DNA from: an uncultured Veillonellaceae bacterium
GTDB lineage: Bacteria > Bacillota > Negativicutes > Veillonellales > Dialisteraceae
Direction: 5' to 3'
Assembly: GCA_958348245.1 (NCBI GenBank)
Contig: CATVYJ010000001.1
Coordinates: 62,001 to 126,000 of the forward strand
Length of the DNA stretch: 64,000 nt
Of this stretch, positions 33,050-41,003 are shown piece by piece. The position numbers and the translations under genes are program-made. Under the pieces are notes generated by a model. It had not been told where the DNA came from and did not search any database. It worked only from the letters and a program-made list of their open reading frames with translations. The first letter of the stretch is position 1. Each line of letters opens with the position of its first letter.

Positions 33050-33259
33050 ATGTTCACATGGCTGCTCAGATATATCGATATGTTTGGTAAGGAGTTCCCC
33101 GTATCCGCCGTGAAGGACAAGACGGAATACGAGATCGTCCGCATGATTCAGGAGTGCTGCATCAGTGGCAAAGAGTACTCGGACAGCGGGGAGGAATCCG
33201 ATGATGTGCCCTTGGTAGGGAAGGCAAAGGTCGGAGAAAGCAGATTGAAGGAGGTATAG
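33050..33259 (+). CDS. Hypothetical small phage protein
   Basis: 69 residues, not recognised (MFTWLLRYIDMFGKEFPVS start, acidic C-terminal half with CCISGKEYSDSGEESDD). The ATG at 33050 has a consensus GGAGGTGAT ribosome site. It lies one base before the collagen-like tail gene, in the position of tail-fibre accessory genes. Confidence 0.6.
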   Translation: MFTWLLRYIDMFGKEFPVSAVKDKTEYEIVRMIQECCISGKEYSDSGEESDDVPLVGKAKVGESRLKEV

Positions 33260-33260
33260 C

Positions 33261-33761
33261 ATGGCTTACGAGAAACATGTCTGGGAAGACGGAGAACTGA
33301 TTACAAAGGATGCGCTCAATCACATGGAGGAGGGCATCGAAGGCATCGAGCTCACGCCGGGGCCGCAGGGTGAAAAAGGCGACACCGGGGCGCAGGGCCC
33401 GAAAGGCGATAAAGGCAATACGGGGGCCACGGGTGCAGCAGGCGCCGCCGCATCCATTACGAGCGTCACCGCCACGGTGGACAACACCACGAGCTCTACG
33501 CCCACCTGCGAGGTCACCGCGGGAACTGGAGACGTTGGAGGATATATTCAGTCAGCTCAGCAGCAAGCAGACGGAACAGCAAGGGCTCTTGACCAAGCAG
33601 AAGGAGCAGTTGACGACGCTCAACGAACAGCTAACGACCTCACGGACAGAAATCGAGAGCTCAAGGAAAGCAACAGTGACATTGCAGAACTCATTGGACG
33701 CGGCCAATCAATACTTGAAAGCATCCGCGCAAGAGGCGAAGAGAACACAGAAACGAATTGA
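33261..33761 (+). pseudogene. Collagen-like tail fibre gene, 3' part lost by deletion
   Basis: Starts MAYEKHVWEDGELITKDALN, a common start of phage tail/neck fibre proteins, continues with Gly-x-Y collagen repeats (GPQGEKGDTGAQGPKGDKG) and an S/T-rich spacer to CEVTAG near 33520. From there the same frame runs over sequence that codes, in another frame, for an unrelated phage protein. The first about 86 residues are therefore genuine and the rest (to 33761) is out-of-frame readthrough. Confidence 0.75.
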
Positions 33762-33828
33762 GCGGCAGCGGGACACGTGGGCGGTTGTGGCGGCGATTGT
33801 TTTGGGAGTTTCCATATTGAATAGATAA
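33523..33828 (+). pseudogene. Remnant of coiled-coil protein with C-terminal membrane anchor
   Basis: In the frame of 33310, residues from LETLEDIFSQLSSKQTEQQ onwards form a long coiled coil (about 80 residues) followed by RQRDTWAVVAAIVLGVSIL, a C-terminal membrane helix. Proteins of this layout occur in phage lysis regions. No start codon of its own; it has been joined to the tail-fibre gene by a deletion with junction near 33515-33526. Confidence 0.65.
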
Positions 33829-33830
33829 AA

Positions 33831-33864
33831 AAGGGGGAGGGAGCCAATGGCATCCTCCCCCTTT
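33831..33864 (+). terminator. Terminator at right end of prophage
   Basis: GGGGGAGG pairs with CCTCCCCC (33833-33840 with 33854-33861), followed by TTT. Confidence 0.8.
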
Positions 33865-33901
33865 CGCTTTGACATGGGAAATTGAGAATATTGGTATAGA
33901 T

Positions 33902-33921
33902 GGGCAGAAAAAAGGCAGAAA
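33902..33921 (+). repeat. Right direct repeat (candidate attR)
   Basis: GGGCAG, six A, GGCAGAAA; matches 25011-25030 with one A fewer. Beyond it lies the prs promoter region (TATAAT at 34033-34038). Confidence 0.6.
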
Positions 33922-34087
33922 TGAAAAAAGAAATTTGTACCGCATCGTAAAATGGATTAAAATTTGAATGAAGGGTTTGCGCGGTAAAATCTGATGTTTT
34001 TCAAATTGTGCGCAAAATGGTCCTCGCCATGATATAATAGTTGTATTGTGCATGGTAATGCAGTTTTAAAAAGGGGAGACAGGCAAA

Positions 34088-35047
34088 ATGGAAATGGAAG
34101 ACGAATCCAAACTGAAGATTTTCAGCGGGACGGCGCACCCCGTGCTGGCAAAGGAGATCTGCGACTACATCGGCATTCCGCTGGGGAAAGCCATGTGCGG
34201 ACGGTTTAACAACGGTGAAATCCAGGTCATGATCAATGAAAGCGTCCGCGGCAAGGATGTCTTCGTCATTCAGCCCACCGGCGCGCCCGTCAATGACAAT
34301 CTGATGGAAATGCTCATCATGGTGGATGCGCTGAAGCGTGCTTCCGCGCGGCATATCACCGTGGTGGTGCCCTACTACGGCTATGCCCGGCAGGACCGCA
34401 AGACCCGCGGCAGAGAGCCGATCACTTCCAAGCTTGTGGCTGACCTCATGTCCAAGGCGGGCGTGACCCGCGTGGTCACCATGGACCTCCATGCAGGGCA
34501 GATTCAGGGATTCTTCGACGTGCCCGTGGATCATCTCATGTCCGCGTCGCTTCTGGCCAACTACATCCGGGGCAAGCATCTGGACGATCTCACCATCGTG
34601 TCGCCCGACCTGGGCGGCGTCACCCGCGCGCGGGAACTGGCGGACCGTGTGGGTGCGCCCATTGCCATCATTGAAAAACGTCGTCCCGAACCGGGCGTGG
34701 CGAAAGTCATGAACATCATCGGCACCGTAGAAGGCCGCAACTGCGTCATCGTAGACGATATGGTGGACACCGCGGGCTCTCTCTGCGAAGGGGCAAAGGC
34801 TCTTGCGGAAGCGGGCGCAAAGTCCGTCTACGCCGCCGTATGCCATCCGGTGCTGACCGATCCCGCTACGGAACGCATCCGCAATTCCAACATCAAAGAA
34901 CTGATCGTCACCAATTCGCTGCCGATTCCACCGGAAAAGATGCAGCCGAAGCTCACCGTGCTCTCCGTGGCGCCGCTCCTCGGCGAAGCGATCATGCGCA
35001 TTTTTCACGAAGTGTCCGTGAGCCAGCTTTTTGACGACAAGGAATAA
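34088..35047 (+). CDS. prs: Ribose-phosphate pyrophosphokinase
   Basis: 319 residues. Makes PRPP from ribose 5-phosphate and ATP for nucleotide, histidine and tryptophan synthesis. Signatures: GRFNNGEIQV, the PYYGYARQDRK loop, DLHAGQIQGFFDVPVDH and the PRPP loop VIVDDMVDTAGSL. Class I length. ATG 34088 follows AGGGGAGA. TATAAT at 34033-34038 gives a promoter to the right of the prophage repeat, so insertion did not remove its own transcription start. pth follows 8 bases on. Confidence 0.97.
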   Translation: MEMEDESKLKIFSGTAHPVLAKEICDYIGIPLGKAMCGRFNNGEIQVMINESVRGKDVFVIQPTGAPVNDNLMEMLIMVDALKRASARHITVVVPYYGYARQDRKTRGREPITSKLVADLMSKAGVTRVVTMDLHAGQIQGFFDVPVDHLMSASLLANYIRGKHLDDLTIVSPDLGGVTRARELADRVGAPIAIIEKRRPEPGVAKVMNIIGTVEGRNCVIVDDMVDTAGSLCEGAKALAEAGAKSVYAAVCHPVLTDPATERIRNSNIKELIVTNSLPIPPEKMQPKLTVLSVAPLLGEAIMRIFHEVSVSQLFDDKE

Positions 35048-35055
35048 GCCCGTCC

Positions 35056-35643
35056 ATGAAACTCATTGCAGGGCTGGGCAATCCAGGGGCGGAATATGCG
35101 CACACCCGGCATAATATGGGCTTCGACGTGATCGACGAACTGGCCCGGCGCTGGGGCGTTTCCGTCTGGAAGGAAAGCATGAAGGCGGAGATCGCGTCGT
35201 GTACGCGGGAAGGGGAAAAGATCCTGCTTGTCAAACCCCTGACTTATATGAACAACAGCGGAGAGGCGGTGGGCGCCCTCGCGCGGTACTACAAGATCGG
35301 GCCGGAGGACATTTACGTGATATGCGATGATCTGGATCTGCCGCCGGGCAAGACCCGCATCCGTAAAAAAGGCGCGTCCGGCGGGCACAACGGCATCAAG
35401 TCGCTCATTGCCCATCTGGGCACGGAAGAGTTCAACCGGTTCCGCATCGGCGTGGGCCATCCCAAAGACGGACACACGGTGGTGCAGCATGTGCTGGGCC
35501 GGCCTTACGGCGACGACGTGGAGACAATCGAAGCGGCGAAGCAGCATACTGCCGATTCCATAGAAGGGGCGCTCCGCCTCGGCGTGGATAAGGCCATGAA
35601 CCAGTTCAATCCGAAAAAAGAGCATGGAAAAAAAGCGCAGTAA
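35056..35643 (+). CDS. pth: Peptidyl-tRNA hydrolase
   Basis: 195 residues. Recycles peptidyl-tRNA released from stalled ribosomes. Catalytic His19 lies in HTRHNMGF; Asn9 in GLGNPG; YMNNSG and the DDLDLPPGKTRIRKKGASGGHNG segment are typical. Same operon as prs; a terminator follows the stop. Confidence 0.96.
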   Translation: MKLIAGLGNPGAEYAHTRHNMGFDVIDELARRWGVSVWKESMKAEIASCTREGEKILLVKPLTYMNNSGEAVGALARYYKIGPEDIYVICDDLDLPPGKTRIRKKGASGGHNGIKSLIAHLGTEEFNRFRIGVGHPKDGHTVVQHVLGRPYGDDVETIEAAKQHTADSIEGALRLGVDKAMNQFNPKKEHGKKAQ

Positions 35644-35654
35644 ACGCTGCGGAA

Positions 35655-35680
35655 GGAGGCCGAACTGCCGGTCTCCTTTT
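35655..35680 (+). terminator. Terminator after prs-pth
   Basis: GGAGGCCG pairs with CGGTCTCC (one bulge), followed by TTTTT. Confidence 0.7.
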
Positions 35681-35702
35681 TCCGTATGAGAAAGGAGCGG
35701 TT

Positions 35703-36371
35703 ATGAAAGGATTTCTCATTGTACTGGAGGGGATCGACGGCAGCGGCAAGGCGACGCAGGCGTCCCTGCTGGAATCGTGTCTCCGCAGCGAAGGAAAGCG
35801 GGTGCGCCGCGTATCGTTTCCGGACTACGAAAGCGAATCGTCTGCGCTCGTCCGGATGTACCTCGAGGGCGATTTCGGCAGCGATCCTTCCGATGTCAAT
35901 CCTTATGCGGCGTCGCTGTTTTTTGCGCTGGACCGCTTTGCTTCGTACCGCATGAAGTGGAAATCCTTTTACGAGGAAGGGGGCATCGTCATCGCCGATC
36001 GATATACGACGAGCAATATGGTGCATCAGATGACGAAGTACGACAGCGAAAGAGAGCGGCTCCGCTTTCTCCAGTGGCTGGAAGAAACGGAGTACGGCCT
36101 GCTCGGGCTGCCCCGTCCAGACGCGGTGCTCCTCCTTGACGTGCCGCTGGACGTGACGGAGGCGCTCGTGCGGCAGCGCGCCGCGGCAGGCGGCTCCATG
36201 GACATCCACGAGCAGCATCTGGAATATCTTCGCCGCTGCCACGACGCGTACCGCATGCTCGCCGGGCGCTGCGGCTGGGACCGCGTGGCCTCCATGGAAA
36301 AAGGCGCGCTTCTTCCTCCGGAGCGCATCGCGGAAAAGGTGCGCCGCGTGCTGGCATCGCACGGCCTGTGA
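35703..36371 (+). CDS. tmk: Thymidylate kinase
   Basis: 222 residues. Phosphorylates dTMP to dTDP. P-loop EGIDGSGKATQ (9-19; the usual GKTTQ reads GKATQ), the DR(Y/F) substrate motif IADRYTTSN near residue 97, and LLLDVPLDVTE. The lid region differs from E. coli Tmk and resembles the Firmicute/archaeal variety with RPDAVLLLDVP. ATG 35703 follows GAAAGGAGCGG. Monocistronic. Confidence 0.92.
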   Translation: MKGFLIVLEGIDGSGKATQASLLESCLRSEGKRVRRVSFPDYESESSALVRMYLEGDFGSDPSDVNPYAASLFFALDRFASYRMKWKSFYEEGGIVIADRYTTSNMVHQMTKYDSERERLRFLQWLEETEYGLLGLPRPDAVLLLDVPLDVTEALVRQRAAAGGSMDIHEQHLEYLRRCHDAYRMLAGRCGWDRVASMEKGALLPPERIAEKVRRVLASHGL

Positions 36372-36419
36372 GTTGCGCGGGATTTCGTTTCTGTGTATAA
36401 TTGAGCAAAAATACAATTC

Positions 36420-36553
36420 TCTTCAGGGCAAGGTGAAATTCCTGACCGGTGGTAATGGAGCGCTGCTCCTAGCCCACGAGCCGCGAGGCAGACCCGGTGC
36501 GATTCCGGGGCCGACAGTAATGGAGCGCGTCTCCACAGTCTGGATGAAAGAAG
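36420..36553 (+). promoter_or_regulatory. FMN riboswitch (RFN element)
   Basis: Contains the conserved RFN blocks: TTCAGGGCAAGGTGAAATTC, ACCGGTGGT, AGCCCACGAGCC, CCGGTGCGATTCCGG, GGCCGACAGT and AGTCTGGATGAAAGAAG. Binding of FMN should shut off the riboflavin operon. No clear terminator lies before ribD; the GAGGAGG ribosome site can pair with TTTCCTC just inside the gene, so control may be translational. Confidence 0.97.
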
Positions 36554-36600
36554 AGGCAGCACTTCATAGCCGCGTCCTGGGAGAAAGAGGAGGTGGCTTT

Positions 36601-37722
36601 TTGTTTTCCTCTGAAGATGAAGGATATATGAAACACGCGCTGGCGCTCGCCCGGCGCGGTCTGGGGCATACCCGGCCGAACCCCCTGGTGGGAGCGGTGC
36701 TCGTGAAGCACGGACGTATCATTGGAGAAGGGTGGCACGAGCGCTACGGCGGCCCGCACGCGGAAGTGAATGCCTTTGCGAGCTGCCAGGAAGATCCCGC
36801 AGGCGCGACCCTCTATGTGACGCTCGAGCCGTGCTCGCACTACGGCAAGACGCCGCCCTGCGCGGACCTCATTATCCGGAAAAAGGTGGGGCGGGTGGTG
36901 ACGTCCATGGTGGACCCGAATCCGCTCGTGTCCGGACGGGGCATCGAGAAACTGAAAAACGCGGGCATTCCCGTCACGGTGGGCGTGCTGGAAGAAGACT
37001 GCCGCCGGATGAATGAAGTCTTTCTGAAATTTGTAACGGAGAAAAAGCCTTTCGTACTGTACAAGGCGGCGGTTTCTCTCGACGGAAAGACCGCCTGCCA
37101 TACGGGCGACTCCCAGTGGATTTCCTCTGAAGCGTCGCGGGAGGACGCGCACCGCCTGCGCGCACAGTACGCAGGCATCATGACGGGCATCGGCACCATT
37201 CTCGCGGACAATCCGCGGCTTACGGCGCGCATCCCCGGCGCAGAGGATCCGGTGCGCATCATTGCCGACAGCCAGCTCCGCATTCCTCTCGCCGCGGCGG
37301 CGCTTCACGAGCCGGGATATGTCATCGTGCTCACCACGTCGCAGGCGCCGGAAGAAAAGAAGAACGCCGTGCAGGCGCTTGGTGCGGATGTCATCGTGGC
37401 AGACGGGCTTCATGGGGAAGTGGATCTGAAACTGGCTATGACCTGTCTCGCCGCATGCGGCATCGACGGGATCCTGCTTGAAGGGGGCGGCACGCTCGCC
37501 GCGGCGGCGCTTGAAGCGGGCATCATCGACAAAGTCTGTTTCTACGCGGCGCCGCTTCTTATCGGGGGCGGCCGGGCTCCATCGCCGCTCGGCGGATTCG
37601 GCGCGGCGCATTTGTCCGATGCGGTCCGCCTCCGGGATATGACCTGCGAAGCGTCCGGCTCGGATCTGAAAATCACCGCCTATGTAGACAGGGAGGGCCG
37701 TCATGTTTACGGGAATCGTTGA
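36601..37722 (+). CDS. ribD: Bifunctional riboflavin deaminase/reductase RibD
   Basis: 373 residues from a TTG at 36601 that has AGGAGG seven bases upstream; the result MFSSEDEGYMKHALALA fits other RibD N-termini. Deaminase domain (1-145): zinc ligands His53 in PHAEVNAF, Cys78 and Cys87 in LEPCSHYGKTPPC, catalytic Glu55. Reductase domain (150-365): KAAVSLDGKTA, GIGTILADNP, LLEGGGTLAAAAL. It acts in the second and third steps of riboflavin synthesis. First gene of ribD-ribE-ribBA-ribH. Confidence 0.95.
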   Translation: MFSSEDEGYMKHALALARRGLGHTRPNPLVGAVLVKHGRIIGEGWHERYGGPHAEVNAFASCQEDPAGATLYVTLEPCSHYGKTPPCADLIIRKKVGRVVTSMVDPNPLVSGRGIEKLKNAGIPVTVGVLEEDCRRMNEVFLKFVTEKKPFVLYKAAVSLDGKTACHTGDSQWISSEASREDAHRLRAQYAGIMTGIGTILADNPRLTARIPGAEDPVRIIADSQLRIPLAAAALHEPGYVIVLTTSQAPEEKKNAVQALGADVIVADGLHGEVDLKLAMTCLAACGIDGILLEGGGTLAAAALEAGIIDKVCFYAAPLLIGGGRAPSPLGGFGAAHLSDAVRLRDMTCEASGSDLKITAYVDREGRHVYGNR

Positions 37723-38356
37723 AGAAATCGGAACCATCCGCCGGGTGGAACGGACGAGCCGCAGCGCAAAGCTGATCGTTGCCTGCCATACCGTTCTGGA
37801 CGGTACGAAAGAAGGAGACAGCATCGCCGTAAACGGCGCGTGTCTCACGGTCACGCAGCTGTGGAAGGATGCTTTCGCGGCGGACGCTACGCCGGAAACC
37901 ATGGCGCGCACGGCCTTTGCACAGTTTCGAACGGGCACGCCGGTCAATCTGGAGCGGGCGCTCCGGCTCGGCGGCCGGCTCGGCGGACATCTCGTCTCCG
38001 GGCATATTGACGGTACGGGGCGCATCGTCTCTCTCACGGCGGATGAAAATGCGGTGAATGTGCGCATTGCCTTTGCGCCGGATAAAATGCGCTATATTCT
38101 GGAAAAAGGGTCCGTCGCAGTGGATGGGGTCAGCCTCACCGTGACGGCGCGGGACGGCGGCGGCTTTTCCGTATCCGTCATTCCCCACACGGGCGTGAAG
38201 ACCGTGCTTCTCGAAAAGCGCCCCGGCGAAGCGGTCAATATCGAGTGCGATATGCTCGGCAAGTATGTGGAGCAGCTCATGAAGCCAGTTCCGGAACGGG
38301 GCCTCACCATGGACGCCCTTCGTTCCTTCCATACAGGAGGTCATTATGGAGTATAA
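37703..38356 (+). CDS. ribE: Riboflavin synthase alpha subunit
   Basis: 217 residues with two lumazine-binding repeats; MFTGIVEEIGTI is the classic start and the second repeat begins around LGGHLVSGHIDGTG. It dismutates two 6,7-dimethyl-8-ribityllumazines into riboflavin. The ATG overlaps ribD by 20 bases, and its stop overlaps ribBA by 11, giving translational coupling. Confidence 0.97.
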   Translation: MFTGIVEEIGTIRRVERTSRSAKLIVACHTVLDGTKEGDSIAVNGACLTVTQLWKDAFAADATPETMARTAFAQFRTGTPVNLERALRLGGRLGGHLVSGHIDGTGRIVSLTADENAVNVRIAFAPDKMRYILEKGSVAVDGVSLTVTARDGGGFSVSVIPHTGVKTVLLEKRPGEAVNIECDMLGKYVEQLMKPVPERGLTMDALRSFHTGGHYGV

Positions 38357-39563
38357 ATTTGATTCTATCGAAGAAATCGTAAAAGAAATCAGAAAGGGAC
38401 GGTGCGTCATCATGCAGGACGCGGAATCCCGGGAAAATGAAGGCGACTATATCTGCGCCGCGGAATTTGCCACGCCGGAGAATGTGAACCTCATGGCTTC
38501 CGAGGCGAAGGGTGTCATCTGCATGCCTGTGGACGGCGAAATCGCGGACCGCCTTTTCCTCGGGCCGATGATCCGCCGCAACACGGATAACCATCATACG
38601 GCGTTTCTGGAATCCATCGACTACAAGGATACGGGCACGGGCGTTTCCGCTTTCGACCGGTCGCTCACAGCGCTCAAGGCAGTGGAAGAGGGCGTGAAGC
38701 CGGAAGATTTCCGCCGCCCGGGGCATCTTTTTCCGCTCCGCGCAAAAAAATGGGGCGTGCTCGAACGGCCGGGACACACGGAAGCCACGGTGGATCTGGC
38801 GCGCATGGCCGGTCTCAAGCCCGCAGGCCTCTGCTGCGAAATCATGAACCCCGACGGCACCATGGCGCGGCGGGACGATCTCTTCCGCCTTGCAAAGGAA
38901 AAAGGAATGAAGATCGGCAACATTCAGGACCTCATCCTCTATCGCAAGAAGCACGAGCAGCTCGTGGAACGCGTGGCGGAAGCGCGCATGCCCACGCGGT
39001 ACGGGGAATTCCGCATTGTGGGCTACATCAATAAACTGAACGGAGAACATCATGTGGCGCTCGTCATGGGCGACGTGGCGGACGGCCGGCCCGTCCTGTG
39101 CCGCGTTCATTCGGAATGTCTCACCGGCGACTGCTTCGGATCGCTCCGGTGCGACTGCGGTCAGCAGTTTGACGCGGCCATGAAGCGCATCGCCGCCGAA
39201 GGCAGGGGCGTCCTGATTTATCTCCGCCAGGAAGGGCGCGGTATCGGCCTCATCAATAAAATCCGCGCCTACGCGCTGCAGGACCAGGGCTACGACACGG
39301 TGGAAGCGAACCTGAAGCTCGGCTTCGCCGCGGACCTCCGGGAATACATGGTGGGCGCGCAGATGCTGCGCAACCTGGGCGCGGAGACCATCCGGCTCCT
39401 CACGAACAATCCGGAAAAAATCGAAGAGGTATCCGACTACGGCGTCCGCATCGTGGAGCGCGTGCCCATCCAGATGGAAGCGGGCAAAGAGGATGAATTT
39501 TATCTGAAGACGAAGCAGAAAAAAATGGGGCATCTGCTGCAGTTTGACAAGGAGGATGAATGA
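38346..39563 (+). CDS. ribBA: Bifunctional DHBP synthase / GTP cyclohydrolase II
   Basis: 405 residues. Residues 1-200 are 3,4-dihydroxy-2-butanone 4-phosphate synthase (DAESRENEGD, RPGHLFPL, RPGHTEATVDLA). Residues 205-400 are GTP cyclohydrolase II with zinc cysteines in HSECLTGDCFGSLRCDCG, and RQEGRGIGL. Supplies both precursors of riboflavin. Overlaps ribE and ribH. Confidence 0.97.
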   Translation: MEYKFDSIEEIVKEIRKGRCVIMQDAESRENEGDYICAAEFATPENVNLMASEAKGVICMPVDGEIADRLFLGPMIRRNTDNHHTAFLESIDYKDTGTGVSAFDRSLTALKAVEEGVKPEDFRRPGHLFPLRAKKWGVLERPGHTEATVDLARMAGLKPAGLCCEIMNPDGTMARRDDLFRLAKEKGMKIGNIQDLILYRKKHEQLVERVAEARMPTRYGEFRIVGYINKLNGEHHVALVMGDVADGRPVLCRVHSECLTGDCFGSLRCDCGQQFDAAMKRIAAEGRGVLIYLRQEGRGIGLINKIRAYALQDQGYDTVEANLKLGFAADLREYMVGAQMLRNLGAETIRLLTNNPEKIEEVSDYGVRIVERVPIQMEAGKEDEFYLKTKQKKMGHLLQFDKEDE

Positions 39564-40027
39564 TGCGCATTATCAGCGGTACGTTTGAAGACAGTCAGAT
39601 CCGCGTGGGGATTCTGGCTTCCCGTTTTAACGAAGTGATTGTGTCGAAACTCATCGACGGCGCGGCGGATGCGCTGGCCCGGCACGGCGTGGATCTTGAC
39701 ACGGTGGATCTCGCGTGGGTGCCCGGGGCGTTTGAAATCCCGGCGGCTGCAAAGAAAATGGCCGAGTCCGGACGGTACGACGCGCTGATCTGCCTCGGCG
39801 CGGTCATCCGCGGAGAGACAGATCATTACGAGCACGTGGCAACGGAAGTGACGAAGGGCATCGCGCAGGTGTCGCTTTCTTCGGGCATTCCCGTGCTGTA
39901 CGGCGTGCTCACTACGGATACGGTGGAACAGGCGCTGAACCGGGCGGGGCTCAAGTCCGGCAACAAAGGGTTCGAATGCGCCATGGATGCGCTTGAAATG
40001 GTAAGCCTCTTCAAACAATTATCCTGA
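39560..40027 (+). CDS. ribH: 6,7-dimethyl-8-ribityllumazine synthase
   Basis: 155 residues. Condenses the butanone phosphate with the pyrimidine to give lumazine, forming large shells or pentamers. Motifs SRFNEVIVSKL, VPGAFEIP, LGAVIRGETDHYEHV (catalytic His) and GVLTTDTVEQA. Start ATG 39560, or 39563, which has better spacing from GGAGG. Last gene of the operon, followed by a terminator. Confidence 0.96.
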   Translation: MMRIISGTFEDSQIRVGILASRFNEVIVSKLIDGAADALARHGVDLDTVDLAWVPGAFEIPAAAKKMAESGRYDALICLGAVIRGETDHYEHVATEVTKGIAQVSLSSGIPVLYGVLTTDTVEQALNRAGLKSGNKGFECAMDALEMVSLFKQLS

Positions 40028-40035
40028 GACAGCGG

Positions 40036-40059
40036 ACTCCCGGAGAACCGGGAGTTTTT
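40036..40059 (+). terminator. Terminator of riboflavin operon
   Basis: ACTCCCGG, AGAA loop, CCGGGAGT, T-run. Confidence 0.92.
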
Positions 40060-40109
40060 CTTTTGGGCACTCTTTCTGCTACAATACAGGAAACGATATA
40101 GGAGGCACC

Positions 40110-40724
40110 ATGAACGGAAAAGAGGAAAAATGGCTGGACGCGCTCCGGCGCACGGCCGCGATGAGCGGAGACGCGGGACTGATTCTGCAGGGCGAGGCGG
40201 ACGGCGCGCTCTCCGTAGAGGAAGGAGAAGAGCAGATGCGCGCGCTTACAGAAGAATACCGCGGCCCGGCGCTTGCGCTTCGGGAAAAGGCGGTACGCGC
40301 GTTTCCGGGGCGGAGTGAGGACGCGGCGGCGCATCTTCTGTCAGATGCGGTCTGCGCGCTGCTCCCCGCGGCGGATGCGCTGGCGGAACGGCTCCGCCTC
40401 TGCCCGGACGCGGCAGATGAAAAAAGGACGCTTATGACAGAGCTCGCCGCGCGGGCGCTGCGCGAGTGGGCGCGCCTCGCGGTCTATGATCCGGCAGAGG
40501 CGGCAGACGCGGCCCGGGCGGCGGCGCGGGCACAGAAAATCAGAAATTATGAGGCGCGGGGCCGGGATGGCTATCTTGACGGCGTGAGCGCGCTGTACCG
40601 GGGGAATGGGGCGCCTCTGTCCGTGCTGGCGGAAAAGGATGTGTACGACGCGTGCCGGCAGGTGCTGCGCCTCGCGGCGGATGCGGCGGGGCTGTACGAG
40701 GAATGCGTGTCGTCCATGAGATAA
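40110..40724 (+). CDS. Hypothetical helical protein
   Basis: 204 residues, not recognised. Almost entirely alpha-helical and Ala/Arg/Glu-rich, with no signal peptide or membrane segment. ATG 40110 follows ATAGGAGGC, and a TACAAT -10 candidate is at 40080-40085, so it is its own unit. The GC-rich Ala/Arg bias alone could create an open frame, but the good ribosome site and stand-alone promoter support a gene. Confidence 0.65.
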   Translation: MNGKEEKWLDALRRTAAMSGDAGLILQGEADGALSVEEGEEQMRALTEEYRGPALALREKAVRAFPGRSEDAAAHLLSDAVCALLPAADALAERLRLCPDAADEKRTLMTELAARALREWARLAVYDPAEAADAARAAARAQKIRNYEARGRDGYLDGVSALYRGNGAPLSVLAEKDVYDACRQVLRLAADAAGLYEECVSSMR

Positions 40725-40762
40725 TGTATGCGTTTTTTCTATGCATGAAGAAGGACAGCTTC

Positions 40763-40790
40763 TTGATTTTGCCTTGTTTACAGGTATAAT
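40763..40790 (+). promoter_or_regulatory. Promoter of folate leader RNA
   Basis: TTGATT 40763-40768, 16-base spacer, TATAAT 40785-40790. Confidence 0.7.
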
Positions 40791-40797
40791 AAATGTA

Positions 40798-40937
40798 TAT
40801 GGAGGAAATGCCATGGCAAAGGGACAGCCCTTTGAGCCGGATTGATGATGATTTCCCTGATGATCAATCCGGCTGCGGTGCGGTCATACTCCTCAATGGC
40901 TGTACAGCCAGAAGAAGCGGCGCAGGCCGCTTTTTTT
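40798..40937 (+). promoter_or_regulatory. Structured leader/attenuator upstream of folP (candidate riboswitch)
   Basis: About 140 bases with consecutive hairpins: TGCC/GGCA; AAAGGG/CCCTTT; a 12-bp AGCCGGATTGAT with ATCAATCCGGCT; TGGCTG/CAGCCA; and the terminator at 40915-40937. GGAG at about 40801 and CTCC at about 40890 could close a multibranch junction round the first three. A 10-codon frame (MAKGQPFEPD, start 40813) with GGAGG lies inside and may be a leader peptide or chance. Location before folate genes suggests folate sensing; I could not confirm the THF riboswitch consensus. Confidence 0.55.
40915..40937 (+). terminator. Terminator inside folP leader
   Basis: AAGCGGC, GCAG loop, GCCGCTT, then seven T. 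It lies about 65 bases before folP with no gene ahead, so it acts as an attenuator. A second TATAAT at 40968-40973 downstream could bypass it. Confidence 0.88.
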
Positions 40938-41003
40938 GCGCCTGTTTTTCCCCGTGCGGCGGTGGTGTATAATAGGACATATTTTGTAAAAGCGGAGGTC
41001 GGC

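Larger units (their letters stand above)
25011..33921. mobile_element. Decayed prophage inserted between glmU and prs
   Basis: About 8.9 kb bounded by near-identical direct repeats and containing an integrase at the left end reading outwards, a piece of the packaging/head module (terminase, portal, MuF), regulatory genes, a small cargo pair and tail/lysis remnants. Replication, major capsid, tail tube and lysis genes are absent, and several genes are broken. Base composition is more AT-rich in the right part (31.5-33 kb) than in the chromosome. The element is most likely unable to form particles. Confidence 0.85.

Noticed and set aside
33310..33525. Arg-rich N-terminus of the coiled-coil protein
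   Set aside because: It is the collagen-like tail gene read in the wrong frame; only the part after the deletion junction is sensible.
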